64,000 nucleotides of DNA from Forficula auricularia (GCA_024734495.1 JALMQS010000887.1:2203986-2267985), one strand, 5' to 3'; counted from the stretch's first letter, positions 34,425-46,560 are shown. Notes: generated from the sequence alone by a model not told the origin. Numbers and translations are program-made.

Positions 34425-34935
34425 AAAAATAAAGTATTTAATTAAATAAATAATGAATAAAATAAAGAATTTAATTAAATAAATAATGAATAAAATAAAG
34501 TATATAATTAAATAAATAATGAATAAAATAAAGTATATAATTAAATAAATAATGAATAAAATAAAGTATTTAATTAAATAAATAAAGAATAAAATAAAGT
34601 ATTTAATTAAATAAATAATGAATAAAATAAAGTATTTAACTAAATAAATAATGAATAAAATAAAGTATTTAATTAAATAAATAATGAATAAAATAAAGTA
34701 TTTAATTAAATAAATAATGAATAAAATAAAGTATTTAATTAAATAAATAATGAATAAAATAAAGAATTTAATTAGATAAATAATGAATAAAATAAAGTAT
34801 TTAATTAATCAAATAACGAATAAAATAAAGTATTTAATTAAATAAATAATGAATAAAATAAAGTATTTAAAATTAAATAATAATAATTAGAATAAAATAA
34901 AGTATTTAATTAAATAAATAATGAATAATTAAATT
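34425..34935. repeat. 33-bp AT-only minisatellite, about 15 copies
   Basis: Unit AATTAAATAAATAATGAATA + AAATAAAGTATTT with few substitutions (for example GTATAT and GAATTT variants). The period of 33 is clear from 34441 and 34474 onward. Almost no C. Confidence 0.93.
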
Positions 34936-35279
34936 AAAGTTACTGTTCGCTAAGATGGGAACGTTACGTGTGCTAAATATGATTATTTTATGATCACTCC
35001 TAAATAAGTGACCCATGTCCAGAAATCTACCCATTTCGGCTCACTGTGCGTCGTCGCGGTCGTCGTTTAACGCTTTATAACAGTAGATTTCTCAGTCTTA
35101 TATTTAAGAATCACAAATGTTTCAAACTTTGCAACCCTTTGATTATAAAATCTGTAAAAATTCACGTAAATAGCTCATTGTGAGTATTATTGAGAGAAAT
35201 TGTCCTTTGTCACTATAAAATATTTATTTAGAGAAAGTGGTGTAGGTTTTAGGTGAAACATGATATTAATTAATAAAGT

Positions 35280-35450
35280 AAAGGGTGTGTAGTTTCACAG
35301 TGAATGAAATAAAACTCAAAGAGGTTTATACAAACCCAATATATTTCGGATTATTAGTCCATCATTAGGAGTTTACAGATAACTATATTGGATTTGTATA
35401 AACCTCTTTGAGTTTTATTTCATTCACTGTGAAACTAGACCCTTTACTTT
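35280..35450. mobile_element. Palindromic element with one hammerhead-like motif
   Basis: Arms GTAGTTTCACAGTGAATGAA and TTCATTCACTGTGAAACTAG, with GTTTATACAAACCCAATATA and its inverse inside. Confidence 0.75.
35330..35376 (-). ncRNA. Hammerhead-like motif with CTAATGA core
   Basis: Minus strand: stem I GTAAACTC/GGGTTTGT pairs well (with G-U), core CTAATGA (G5 changed to A), extra T, stem II GGA/TCC, GAAA, palindromic ATATAT stem III, H17 = T. The helices argue for a real ancestor; the G5 change argues against activity. Confidence 0.5.
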
Positions 35451-36292
35451 ATTAAATAACATATTTAATTTGGATGATGACAGTTAATAAAATTCACAAC
35501 TCTAATTCCACTAGCATTTGTTGTTTTGAATAACTTGACTTCTTTAGTCTTTTATCTAATCATTCACTGCATCATATTCTGTAAGAAGAGAGACTAAAAG
35601 TAATCGAGTTTCATTCACACTTTTCAACACCCACTATCTCCTGTGATGTAAGCCAAAGGATTGCTAGCAACGCAGCAAATAAATATTAACCTAGGTCAGA
35701 TATCACTGCCAGAACAAGAGATTAATATAATAAAAATAAAGTATTTTTCAATGTGTGATGCAATCAAATGAATAATTAAATTAAATAGTCATCAGCTACT
35801 CTTGGCAAAATTCTATTTTAATTTTATTATAAATAAATATCAAAGTTGATATCCCTAACGAGAGAAGAAGCGTCCGATGGTATAATAAATAGGTCTATAA
35901 ACAAATCACTACCTAGTATTTTCTATAGAATATATATATTTAATTATTATATCCTTCGGTTCTTAAAAGTAAATAAATTTCTTTTATTATTAATAAAATT
36001 TATTTTTATTACATAGAAATAGAAATATTTCACCTTCTTTATAAGATATAATGATAGTAAATTATATTTATATAAAAATCATTAATATTAAAATAATCGA
36101 TAAAATGTGACCAAAGTAATACTAGTGAGTGCATGAATTTACTGGCAAATAGAATTTTGTGTCAACGGTGTTTGAGTGAAAATGGTTAACGAAGAGGTAG
36201 ACCACACAACTATTTGGCTAAATTGACCAGATGTTTTACAATGGAATATGGGACATTAATCTGTATCTATATAATTATTTTTTTATGATATA

Positions 36293-37476
36293 CAGGGTGT
36301 CCCGTATTACAAAGATAAACCGTGAACAATGGATAGGGCAATTTACGATGGTCCTGAAATTAAAAAGTTTTTTAATAAAAGTCTCATTGTTTTCGGCTTA
36401 TGAGCATTTTTTTGAAAATAGTGAAAATCGCTACCCTGCCTTAAATATCGAGATGCTATGGCTACAAATTTGCATATTTTATTACTATAATTTTTGTTAC
36501 GCAATCCTGAATAATCCTGCTATTTGCCAAAATTCAAAATAAAACAATAAATATTATACTTTTGGAGAAAAAAAAATATTTTTGCCAGACTTTTGTTTTA
36601 AAAAATTTTCATCAGCAAATTTTGAATCATCTTTAGTGTAAAAAAAAGTCTAGTAAACTAGCCTGACAAGATATTGAAAAAATTAGCCTAATTTGTCAAG
36701 ATTTCAAAATAGTACAACACTTTGTACTTACTTCTTATAAAAAAATATTGATATTTTTTTGACAAAATTAGCTAATTTAAAAACATATTTTGATAGTGTT
36801 TTTTTATTTAATATGTTAATCAATTATGTCGCATCTTAATTGAACTAATCTTTGGCTATTATAGACATTAATATTATAATACCTATTAATAATATGCCCA
36901 TTAATATCCAAAGATTATTTCAATTAAGATGCGACATAATTGATTAAAATATTAAATAAAAAAACATTATCAAAATATGTTTTTAAATTAGCTAATTTTG
37001 CCAAAAAAATATCAATATTTTTTTCTAAAAAAGTAAGTACAAAGTGCTCTACCATTTTGAAATCTTGTCAAAATAGGCCAATTTTTTAAATAACTATCCA
37101 GGCTAGTTTACTAGACTTTTTTACATTAAAACATGATTCAAAGTTAGCTGATGAAAAATTTTTAAAACATAAGTAAGTCCGGCAAAAATATTTTTTTTCA
37201 CCAAAAGTATAGTACTTATGGTTTTATTTTGAATTCTGGTCAATAGCAGGATTATTCAGGATTGAGTAAAAAAATTAGAATTCCTAATAAAATATGTAAA
37301 TTTGTAGCCACAGCATCTTGATATTTAAGGCAGAGGTAGCGATTTTCACCAATTTCAAAAAAATGCCTATAAGACGAAAAATATGAGACTTTTATTTAAA
37401 AAAAATTATGTCCAGGACCGTCGTAAATTGCCCTATCCCCTGTTTACGGTTTATCGTTGTGATACGGGACGCCCTG
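36293..37476. mobile_element. 1.18-kb foldback element with TA target duplication
   Basis: Ends CAGGGTGTCCCGTATTACAA and its near inverse (TTGTGATACGGGACGCCCTG), flanked by TA at 36291-36292 and 37477-37478. The arms are about 550 bp each and match over nearly all their length; the centre is near 36885. Non-coding. The 103-codon open frame at its left arm is a chance frame. Confidence 0.9.
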
Positions 37477-37478
37477 TA

Positions 37479-38041
37479 TATATATTGTAAGCTATAATTG
37501 AATAAGAGCAGTCATAGATAAAATTAAAACATCAACATTACAATTAAAGATATAATCACTCGTACTATTCCGATGAAATATGAACTTTTTCAATAATTCA
37601 TAATTTTGTGATATGTTGTTACAAAATTCCTCACAAGTATTGGAGTAATTGCATTTTAATTTCAATATAGCCTTCAACGTTTCCAAGCACAGTCCTGTCA
37701 TTTAATAGCAATATCTCGAATAATAGGATCCCCTGATATTTAGACAACTATATTAGCAGATCAGATAAGGGTATGACTACGTTGAAAAAAGCCATTTCCC
37801 CATTTTATTTTTGGCTATATTCAAATTTTAGTATAAAACCATTTTTAAAGGATTTCTATTTCACGTATTCTCATATAAACGAAAATATTTTATAAACTGA
37901 TATATTGTATCAACTAATTAATTGATTTTAATTAGGTTGCCATGGCAACAATAATGAAATTATTATTATTGATATAGAAAATAAACAAAGATGTTCTTCG
38001 TTCTAACTAATATATATGTAGTTCATAATTTATTTATAATT
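37479..38041. other. Unassigned stretch
   Basis: A 69-codon minus-strand open frame (37492-37701) has no recognised motif or splice signals. No repeat partner seen. Confidence 0.4.
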
Positions 38042-38518
38042 CAGTGGAACGCGAAAACGCTTAACATGGAAAATCGGTTAACACGAAATAATAATGCAGT
38101 TCCGACAAAATACTAGGTATTTTCATACTTTTTTCTTTTAACACGAAATAAAAATCGCTTAACACGAAAAGATTTCGCTTCTCGGGATGAACAAAATATG
38201 TTATTTTCCAAAATTTCAATAAATATTTATTTGTTTTTATAAAATAATTTAAAATTACATACACATATTAAAGTTTATTTATATTCATTTTATTGTACCT
38301 ACATAAGTATGTACAAAATGTAAATACGTAATTTCAAATGTAGTGTATCTAATGACCTACCCTAATAAATGTAATTTTGGTATATATATATATTTTTTTT
38401 AATTATATATTTTAAGTGACTTAATTTTTTTAAATTATTTTTAAATTGAAAGGTTTTTTTAGTCACAAACCAATAAAAGACAATAATTTCAATTAATTAT
38501 TACTATTTATTTTATTGA

Positions 38519-38567
38519 TTCACCAAACAGTTTCGGTCACCACTGGTTGACCATCTTCAGTAGTGAA
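38519..38567 (-). ncRNA. Hammerhead ribozyme motif
   Basis: Minus strand: stem I TTCACTA/TGGTGAA (7 pairs), core CTGAAGA, extra T, stem II GGTC/GACC, GAAA, 5-nt ACTGT stem III (self-complementary except a central T-T), H17 = T. Confidence 0.76.
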
Positions 38568-38621
38568 TTTCGTTCAATTTTGTTTATGTATACAAAGTGA
38601 CAATTTCCAGATCTTGAACGA

Positions 38622-38672
38622 AATTTACTACTGAAGATGGTCAACCAGTGGGGACCGAAACTATTAGGTGAA
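38622..38672 (+). ncRNA. Hammerhead motif, right arm partner
   Basis: Core CTGAAGA (38631-38637), extra T, stem II GGTC/GACC, GAAA (38657-38660), then CTATT and stem I strand AGGTGAA pairing with TTTACTA. Stem III is decayed relative to the left arm. Confidence 0.66.
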
Positions 38673-38802
38673 TCAATAAAATAAATAATAATAATTAACT
38701 GAAATAAGATTGGAGTAATTTTTGGAGACGGACTGATAAGTGAATTAAGTGGGGAGGCAGTCCAAAAAAGAAGAAGATAATTTACACTATCTTTTTATTA
38801 AT

Positions 38803-38846
38803 AAAACCGACGTTTCGGAGGCTATTCCCTCCTTCTTCAGGGTTTT
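38803..38846 (-). ncRNA. Hammerhead ribozyme motif (best ACGT dimer type)
   Basis: Minus strand: stem I AAAACC/GGTTTT perfect (6 bp), core CTGAAGA, extra A, stem II GGAGG/CCTCC perfect, loop GAATAG, GAAA, ACGT stem III, C17. Cleavage is predicted between C17 (38809) and G1.1 (38808). Confidence 0.82.
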
Positions 38847-38861
38847 GTTCACTGACTTTTC

Positions 38862-38905
38862 AAAACTCTGAAGAAGGATGGAATAGCCTCCGAAACGTCG
38901 GTTTA
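38862..38905 (+). ncRNA. Hammerhead motif, partner arm
   Basis: CTGAAGA (38868-38874), extra A, stem II reduced to GGA/TCC by a T substitution, GAAA, ACGT, C17, stem I AAACT/GGTTT with one wobble. Slightly decayed compared with the left arm. Confidence 0.75.
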
Positions 38906-39139
38906 TAATAAAAAGATAGTGTAAATTATCCTCTTCTTTTTTGGACTGCCTCATCGATATCCACTTAATTAACTGAAATTATTGTCTTTTATTAGTTTGT
39001 GACTAAAAAAACCTTTCAAATTAAAAATAATATTTTTTTTGTATGCAATGCAATATGTTTAACACGAAATTCTCTTATCACGAAGAAATGTTTCGGTTCC
39101 CTCAGTTTCGTGTTAAGCGATTTTCACAGTATATTGAAT

Positions 39140-40050
39140 ATTAAAACTTATATCATAAACAGATGATATTTTTTTTTGTTACTTTAAACTCTTGTTATTT
39201 TCGACAAAATATTTTAATTTTTAATTATATGTTGTTACGGCTATTCATTTTGTTTTCATATATAAGTCTGCATAAAAAAAGTATCTGGATTTCTATATTT
39301 AGATCAACAAGTAAATCAACTAAAGTTATAAAAGAAAAAAAAGTTGAGTGAACGCCCATGTTAGCAAGGTAAGCAGATCCAAAATGGATTCAGCAAAGAA
39401 GAATCGCTCTCCATAGGGGTCCTGCGTCCCCTGGTCCCCTGTCCTGCCTATCATTTCGATTGCTAACAAGCAAGATGACTCGACAAGAGCCCCGCCTTGT
39501 ACTTGCCTACCATATATTCACGCTGCGATTTAAACTAGAGCATATATTTATTATGGATGTAGTTTATTTATGCTGTTTAAAAAAATGTTGTTCTAAATAA
39601 ATTAGAAATAAAATTTAAATTCACGTAAATTTGCACCAATCGGAGTAATAATTATTGGTTAACATAATTTGTTATTCTTGATTAAAACAGTCAAATCTAA
39701 TTAATGTCGTAGTGCTGATTACTAATCTAGTAATAGCAATTAAATACTACCCCTACTTTCTATGATTCATTATTATACCTAAAGGTACGAATATATTCAA
39801 AATTAAAAATAAATTATTTATTTTATTTTTCCTCATTAGGTAACCTCACCAACTTAACCTATTAAAATTTTAAAAATGTTTCACTATAAACCTACACCGC
39901 ATTTCCTAAGTTGTACAAATATCGCTTAAAAATATAAACTTTATTGATCATTCACACGGCCATTTTAAAATGAATTAAATTAAAAAAAAAACAGCTTTAT
40001 TCTATTTATAAGCTTTTCATTACAATGATATCCTATAACAATTTTATTTA
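39140..40050. other. Unassigned stretch
   Basis: 39355-39540 is less AT-rich and has no repeat partner in the window, but no open frame with splice signals was found. The rest is A/T-rich. Confidence 0.4.
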
Positions 40051-40735
40051 CTTTGCCATACAGGGTATGGTCAAGTATTGTAATCGTGCATGAAAAAAAA
40101 TGTTGTTTTTTTTTGCGTTCGTTTGTACGAAATATCTCAAAAACGGCTGAAACTTTTTTGATCAAATAAATTTGGCGAAACTATGGCATTTCGGTCTACA
40201 AAAAAGTTCTAATAAGTAGACATCGAAAAAATTATATTTTTCGAGATAACAACTGTTTTGTCAAAATGTCTGATTAGTCTGTGCGTTACCAAATTTTTTT
40301 AGACAAGCTAGCTCAAAAAATAGTGTGAATATCAAAACCAAATTTCACATGTAGTTTTGGTCAATTAAGATTAAGAGCTGATTAGATTTTGGTGCATATC
40401 GACCCAAAAAAATTAAAATTATAATATTTTCAAACTAAAAAAACTAGAAAAATTAAATATACCTACTTATAAAATGAACCTACATATAACAAAAATATTT
40501 TTTATCTGGCGCCCAAATTGGGGGGGGGGGGGGGGGCAAAAAATAAAAATCTAGGCCATGTGAGCAAACTCAACCAAATTTGGTATACATAATCAGAACA
40601 CTAAAAATTCAAAAAGAAACAGTCCTAAATTGGGGCGGAGAAGAGGGGGGGGGGGGTAAAAAGAAAATCTAGGCCATTGTACCAAACTCAACCAGAAGTG
40701 TATGGTAAAGTCAAGTGGATGGCCACATCAGAACG
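40050..40735 (+). mobile_element. Element X copy 4, with long G runs
   Basis: Left end ACTTTGCCATACAGGGTATG, right end GTATGGTAAAGTCAAGTGGA. Conserved GTGCGTTACCAAATTTTTT inside. The minisatellite is reduced to two units with G homopolymers near 40519-40537 and 40646-40655. Confidence 0.78.
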
Positions 40736-40840
40736 TGTCAATTTTTTGTGATTGATTTGATTTAGAGTTAAAATTTTATTAAAATCACACATAATTAATT
40801 ATAATTATTTATTGAACACGAATAAATAATACAATAAAAC

Positions 40841-40884
40841 TACGAAGTTTCAATTGACTTATTCTGGGATCGTTGTCAAGTCAG
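40841..40884 (-). ncRNA. Hammerhead variant, left arm, decayed
   Basis: Minus strand: TTGACAA core (U3, N7 = C, A8), extra C, GATC, later AATT before GAAAC, so stem II is weakened. Confidence 0.5.
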
Positions 40885-40910
40885 TTAGCCTAAAATCGAA
40901 GTGGGTAGTC

Positions 40911-40954
40911 GTACTTGAGAATGATCGCAAAATAAGCCGATCGAAACGTCGTAC
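40911..40954 (+). ncRNA. Hammerhead variant with U3/A8 core, best copy
   Basis: Stem I GTAC/GTAC (40911-40914, 40951-40954), core TTGAGAA (40915-40921), extra T, stem II GATCG/CGATC (40923-40927, 40938-40942), GAAA (40943-40946), ACGT, C17 (40950). All helices pair; C3 and G8 are replaced together by U and A. Confidence 0.68.
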
Positions 40955-41059
40955 TTTTATTGTATTATTTATTTGTGTTCAATAAATAATTATAATTAAT
41001 TATGTGTGATTTTAATAAAATGTCAACTTTTAATAAAATTAACCACAAAAATAAAAACT

Positions 41060-41945
41060 TCAACAGCTTCATTACGGATAAATATAATTTGAATATAAAT
41101 TTTTTTAAAGATAAATCAATTTTACAATTCGCTAATTATTATAATTTACCGATTACAAGGCTAATTGGATTATATTGAAACAAATCCGTTTGAAAAATGA
41201 GCAATTTTTACGAAAGCGAATGGGCTGAGGTGCATTTGACGCTGACCTAATGGAGTGGACTAGTTTTCCAGCGCATTTCTAAGCAAGGTCGTCTCGGTAT
41301 TATAAAAATCAATTAAAGGAACTGAAGAGAGAGCGAGAGGCTGGTGGGGGCGATTACAACAGGGAAAATTCTGACACCAGTCTATCTATTTATAGTCGAA
41401 ACACAAGAAATTCGTGTAAAAAGGAAAAACCTCTCTGTAAGATGATAATTGCCTTGGATCTTCTTGTCGAAGAGAATGCACACGTGATCCGATGGGTGCA
41501 GATTCTATTAGGTTTTATATATATAGGCATATCTGAGTGTGGATGTGGTCAGCTCTGAATGTCAAGGGTATTATTATATGGTGGCGAAAATGTTGCTGGA
41601 TTCCCGCCAACAGGTCTCTTTTCTTCCTTAGGATCGGGTTATCTGTCTGAAATGGGATTTCGGATTATGAGGGCTGTTTTTTCAATTTATAATTAAGATG
41701 CATATAGAGCTACCGGCATGTTATTAGCACTTTGCACGAAATGAAATATTTCCCCCAAATTTTTCGTTAGTACTATTGTATAACATTAAACCATGGCGTT
41801 TTGGTGCATTGAGATAAGAGCTGAATAGATTTTAGTTAAAATCGGACCCAAAATTAAGGGAAGAGGGGGGGGATTTGAAAATTAAAATTTTAAGATTGGG
41901 TGGATTAGTTTTTGAACTTTTAGTCTTCTGGCTCCATTGATTATG
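41060..41945. other. Single-copy-looking stretch
   Basis: 41175-41640 has no repeat partner in the window and is less AT-rich than the surroundings. No convincing exon. From 41760 the DNA again resembles element-X interior. Confidence 0.4.
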
Positions 41946-41949
41946 TATA

Positions 41950-42462
41950 CAGGGTGGGGCATAAAGATATACACATTTTGAAGAGGTATAAAAAATGAAA
42001 AAATTAACTAGAAAAAAAAACTGAATATATTTTTGAAAAGAACACAAAATAATTTTTTTTTTAAATATATTTTTAACATTATATCAGACGAAAGGGGGGA
42101 TCAAAAATGAAAATTATAGTCCTTTCGACCAAACTCAACCAAATTTTGTATACATAGTTTGGTCGAAATTGTTAGAATTTTCATTCTTGACCCCTCCCCA
42201 TTTTGGGTAGTTAGTTTTTGAATTTCTAGCCTTCTGGAGGTCCACAGAGAATTTGTATACAAAATTTGGTTGAGTTTGGTCGAAAGGACTAGAATTTTCA
42301 TTTTTGACCCCCCCCCCCCCTTTCGTCTGATATAATGTTTGGAACACATTAAAAAAAAAATTATTTTATGTTCTTTTCAAAAATATATTCAGTTTTTTTC
42401 TAGTTAAATTTTTCATTTTTTATACCTCTTCAAAATGTGGAAGAGCTTTATGCACCATCCTG
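41950..42462. mobile_element. TA-flanked foldback MITE, copy B
   Basis: Ends CAGGGTGGGGCATAAAG and CTTTATGCACCATCCTG, flanked by TA. Arms with CACATTTTGAAGAGGTATAA; the centre near 42160 contains inverted element-X motifs (CCAAACTCAACCAAATTTTG). Intact counterpart of copy A at 19832-20416. Confidence 0.87.
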
Positions 42463-42789
42463 TATAACATTAAACCATGGCGTTTAGGTCTACAAAAAAG
42501 CCCTAATAAGTGAACATCAAAAAAATTATATTTTTCAAAATATTAGTTTTTTTGTAAAAATGTCTGTTAGAACGTTAGTGCGTGGGTGCGTTACCAAATT
42601 TTTGTGTACGCTCAAAAACTAGTGTGAACGAAATTTCATATATAGTTTTGGTGCATTGAGATTAAGAGCTGATTAGATTTTATTTAAATTCGGACCCAAA
42701 ATTAAGGGGAAGTGGGTTAAAAATTAAGATTTTAAGATTAGGCGGTTAGTTTTTGCACTTTTAGTCTTCTGGTGTGGTATGTACATGTT

Positions 42790-43200
42790 GAAGTAAAAGC
42801 CCGTTTTTTAGTAAGAACGGGTTCTTACTAGTTAAGCCCGTTTCACCGAATACCTTTGTGGCAACTAGAGTTTACTGATATTAATTGAGTTTGGTTCAAA
42901 GCTCTAGAAACTTCATTTTTGACCTTCCGCCTCATATTGGAGGTTTATTTTTAAAAATTTTTAAACGAAAATGTCAAAAATTATATCCTCTAGAACTTTG
43001 CTTCTAATTTTTTACATTTTTGTTTAAATCTTTTTTAAAATAAACACCCAAAATGAGACGGAAGGTCAAAAATGAAGATTCTAGACTTTTGGACGAAACT
43101 CAACCAACATCAGTAAACTCTATTTGCCACAAAGATATGAAATGAGTTTTAACTAGTAAAAACGCGTTCTTAATAAAAACGAATTTTTACTGAAACATAT
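42790..43200. repeat. Palindrome, arms about 180 bp
   Basis: Outer TTTTTAGTAAGAACGGGTTC faces GCGTTCTTAATAAAAACGAA; inner GTTTACTGAT-type and TTTTGACCTTCCGCCTCAT face their inverses. The centre is near 42995. Unclassified foldback. Confidence 0.7.
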
Positions 43201-43669
43201 ACAATATTTGGCTGAGTTTGGTCCAAGGTCCTAAATTTTCATTTTTTTCAGTTTATTTTATTTAATAACTCTAATGAATTTTCGGAAAATACCTAGTAAT
43301 TTCTTGAACACTTCAACAACTTATTCCAATAAAATATCATTATAAACCCAACCATCAAACACAATTACCATAAACGGGTGGTTGTCATTGAACAAGTCAC
43401 GTGGATGAGAAAAACTATAAATGAAAAATAATATAATAAAATAAAACATTTAAAAAGTATTTTTAAAGAAAAAAAATAAACTTGGAAAAAATAGTAATAA
43501 TAAATTAACTGAGAAGTTTTAATTTTTTATTTTTTGTTTTCACTAATTATAACTTTTACCCAGAAACAACTTACTAATTGATGTAAGTATAGATTTATAA
43601 TATTTTCCAATTAATAAATCAATAATTTTTAAATCATTTTCAGGAGAAAATATTAGTCTGTTAGCTTAT

Positions 43670-43860
43670 GATTATGACTTAAGGGGGCGGGGGTGTTTAA
43701 AAATTAAAATTATAAGATTTTCCAAACTAAAAAAAAAAACAAGAAAAATGATATATATTTTAAAATGAACTTACAATAACAAAAATTTGAGGGGCGGGGG
43801 AGTCCAAAAATTAAAATTTAGGCCCTTGGACTAAACTCAACCAAATATTGAGCCGCGATT
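43670..43860. repeat. Element-X-like minisatellite fragment
   Basis: Contains GGGGGCGGGGG runs, AAAATTAAAATT and CTAAACTCAACCAAAT. No termini seen. Confidence 0.5.
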
Positions 43861-44029
43861 GGAATTAGGTGTAATTTGGAATTATTTGGAATTACTTTGG
43901 AATTCATTAGATAATCTATTGTCTTCTACTTGGAAATGAAAGTGGAAGTGGAAGTAGGTGTACATGATTTTAGGTCACGGTTCACCCCTCGATTGAACCT
44001 ATACATAATCAATGAGTTCTTATTATTTT

Positions 44030-44410
44030 ATTTGTTGCATTTAATTTTTTTGAAGTAGGTTTTTTTAAATTATTTTTCTCTTTTTAGTGATGTTAAGAAT
44101 AGTCACATTTGAACTTGACCAAATTAATATGAAACCACCCCTAAGCCACCCACTTTCCAATAAAAGAAGAATAATTGAAATCGGTCCATAAACAAAGAAG
44201 TTATGCGTGAACATGTGAACATACATAACAAAAAACGTCCAATACCAATGAAATTTATACGGGACCAATCGGGAACTATAGATACTGAAACCAATGCAAA
44301 AAAATCATCGAAATCGGTCCTTCTTGGTAAAGAGAAATCGATGCACAAACACAAAAAAAAGACATTCCGTTGAATTGATAACCTCCTCCTTTTTTGAAGT
44401 CGGTTAAAAA
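44030..44410 (-). mobile_element. GAAGTCGGT element, copy 3, lacking the palindromic block
   Basis: From AACCGACTTCAAAAAAGGAG (minus, 44406 inward) through the body to a single GAAGTAGGT near 44050. The large palindrome present in copies 1, 2 and 4 is absent. Confidence 0.75.
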
Positions 44411-44429
44411 TGCACGTTTTTTTTGTACC

Positions 44430-46285
44430 CAATTTCCCCAAAATCTAGCAAATTTTTAAAATGTGGCAACACCGATCGGCGGCTCTATGTTATATTTTGA
44501 CTCTTTAAAAGAAGCATGATGTTGATATTTTGAAGAAAAATTAAATATCTCATATTTTAGTGCTAGGGGGTTCCTCAGAAATAAATATAAATGCTATAGG
44601 GTTCCTCGCTCTACAAAAGGTTGAGAAACACTGCCATGGGTAAACAATTATTTTTATAGAGAAATGTTTGCGGAATTTAACAGAACAAAGTCACATTGAT
44701 ACATAGATAAATACATACATATATACATACATACAGGTGAAGCTAATATAAAGCGAGTAAAAATGGGAAATAATTTAAAAATTTTTTTAGTTTTTTGTAT
44801 TAATTTTTATTTTCAATATATGGAGGATATTCGAACATGTTCTCAGAAATGATTTTCTAAATGAACCCGTGGACGGCCCTTTTATAGTCCGACTTTAAGT
44901 CGTGTTATCGATTCTTGCAATAAATAGATTTCGACCAAATCGAATGGATTTTTTTGTTTGCCTATCGGTGGTATTTTCAATAGCCGTCGTTTAATAACTG
45001 ACGGTTTAGCCTTGCAGCCGCGCTGGAATGCAACCAACAGCAATCTCCGTCACAGTTTTAGTCACAACAGTCATCTCTGGTGACGATACGATAACAGCAA
45101 AAATAAATAGCATGAAAAAAAACAACCTGAGATGAAACGAAGAGGAAAAAAAGAAACACGCGGGATATTCTGTTATCGCCTGGTGATCCGTTATCGGCAA
45201 CAACATAACCGTTCGATACCATCACCGTTGCATCTCCAGGCCATTTACAATTAAAGAGGATTATTTAACACACTACTAATGAATAATCAGAATAGCAATC
45301 GGATTGGCCTTGATAGTGACTTTTGACCAGAAAGAGATAGATGCAAGGCTGCAAAACAAATGTTCTTTTACAAAAGAGCAACTATTAATAAATAAAATAA
45401 GGAAAATGTGGTCTATCTAAAGAACAAATCAATATTCCGAAATTACTTTAATTGGAAATGATTAATAACCTTCGAATGGATAATGTCATTTTTACTTTAT
45501 TTATTGTTTTATTGTTGTTTAATGTTTTAAGTACTTACTAATTAGTTTTTTTATAGGGATGCTAGAAAATACAATACAACAAAATATATAAATATAATTT
45601 ATAGAATGTTTGAGGTAATTTGAAGGATTTAAAATCATTGAAGGAAAAAACAATAAAGTTATTCAGAGATTTAGGCTTTACTATTAGTAATGAAGCTATT
45701 GAAGCCAGGGGTGGATCTATGGTATATACCTCTGGGCTTTTTCGGCTGGAGCCCAGGGCTCTGTGGATATAAAGGGCCCCAGCCCCTATTGATAACAATG
45801 GACAATATTGCGAATTCTAAAATATTGTCGCAAATTGTTATAGATATTTTTAACGTTGCCAATCACTAGGTGTGAAGCGGTCCGCTCTTTCTCTATTATG
45901 TCGTATATAGAAAACAAATATAGGACAACATTGTCGAACAATCGACTAAATTATTTATCAGTTCTTTCCATAAATTGTGATTTTGCAAAGGACTTACAAT
46001 AGGATGAGCAAATAATGGAATTTGCAGCGCATAAATGCAGAAAGGTTGCTTTATAATTTATATAACATAACTATACATAACATATTAATTTCTTTTGCAA
46101 AATGTCTTACAGTTGCTGTTTGTGTATCTAAGTCTTAATAAATAAGTAAAGTATTTTATTGTCCTAATTTTTTTCTATACCGTATACATCATTATAGAAA
46201 ACAATTTTTTGACAAAATGGCAATTAGTTTGTTTAATTAGGTAGACCCTCAAGTAGTGTTAGCCCAAGGTCCTCATTTACGGTCT
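44430..46285. other. Mostly single-copy-looking stretch
   Basis: 44860-45310 has no repeat partner here and is less AT-rich than the surroundings; no convincing exon. 45705-45790 has hAT-like ends (CAGGGGTGGATCTA ... CCCAGCCCCT). Confidence 0.4.
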
Positions 46286-46289
46286 GCCC

Positions 46290-46560
46290 CTGATTGATGA
46301 AGCTTTTATTTTTGTGATTAATTTGATTAAAATTAAATTAATTATTTATAATGAACAGGAACAAATAATACAATAAAACTACGACGTTTCGATCGTCTAA
46401 TTATCAAGTATGAGCATCCACTCCAATCTTTCATACTTGAAAACGATCACAGAATAAGTCGATCGATACGTCATAGTTTTATTGTATTATTATTCGTGTT
46501 CAATAAATAATTATAATTAATTATGTGTGATTTTAATAAAAATTCAAATTTTAGTATTTA
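46290..46560. mobile_element. U3/A8-family palindrome, decayed hammerheads
   Basis: Left motif (minus, about 46378-46415) has lost part of stem II. Right motif (plus, about 46430-46480) reads TTGAAAA, GATC/GATC and GATA for GAAA. Arms are otherwise typical of the family. Confidence 0.7.

Larger units (their letters stand above)
38745..38955. mobile_element. Inner hammerhead palindrome (GGAGG family)
   Basis: Arms begin GGCAGTCCAAAAAAGAAGA and end in the inverse. It interrupts the older palindrome and carries two hammerheads facing outward. Confidence 0.85.
38450..39020. mobile_element. Hammerhead palindrome (CTGAAGA/GGTC family), interrupted
   Basis: Outer ends AAATTGAAAGGTTTTTTTAG and its inverse, then AATAAAAGACAATAATTTCA. 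The right arm is split at about 38705-38965 by another palindrome, after which TTAATTAACTGAAATTATTG resumes. Confidence 0.82.
38042..39130. mobile_element. Pogo-like MITE with repeated AACACGAAA motifs, carrying two nested elements
   Basis: Left end CAGTGGAACGCGAAAACGCT; right end read inward CTGTGAAAATCGCTTAACAC. TTAACACGAAAT motifs lie near both ends. The middle (38450-39020) is a hammerhead palindrome, which itself contains a second one (38745-38955). Confidence 0.72.
40752..41060. mobile_element. Hammerhead palindrome (U3/A8 family)
   Basis: Arms share TGATTTAGAG-like start, AATTAATTATAATTATTTAT, ATTGTATTATTTATT. Other full or partial members: 15580, 32830-32945, 46290-46560, 57410-57490, 58320-58400, 61740-61920. 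Confidence 0.82.

Noticed and set aside
36231..36542. 103-codon open frame
   Set aside because: Lies in the arm of a foldback element; no partner protein recognised.
44990..45210. Minus-strand frame with a hydrophobic stretch
   Set aside because: Possible membrane segment, but no start or splice context and no recognised family.
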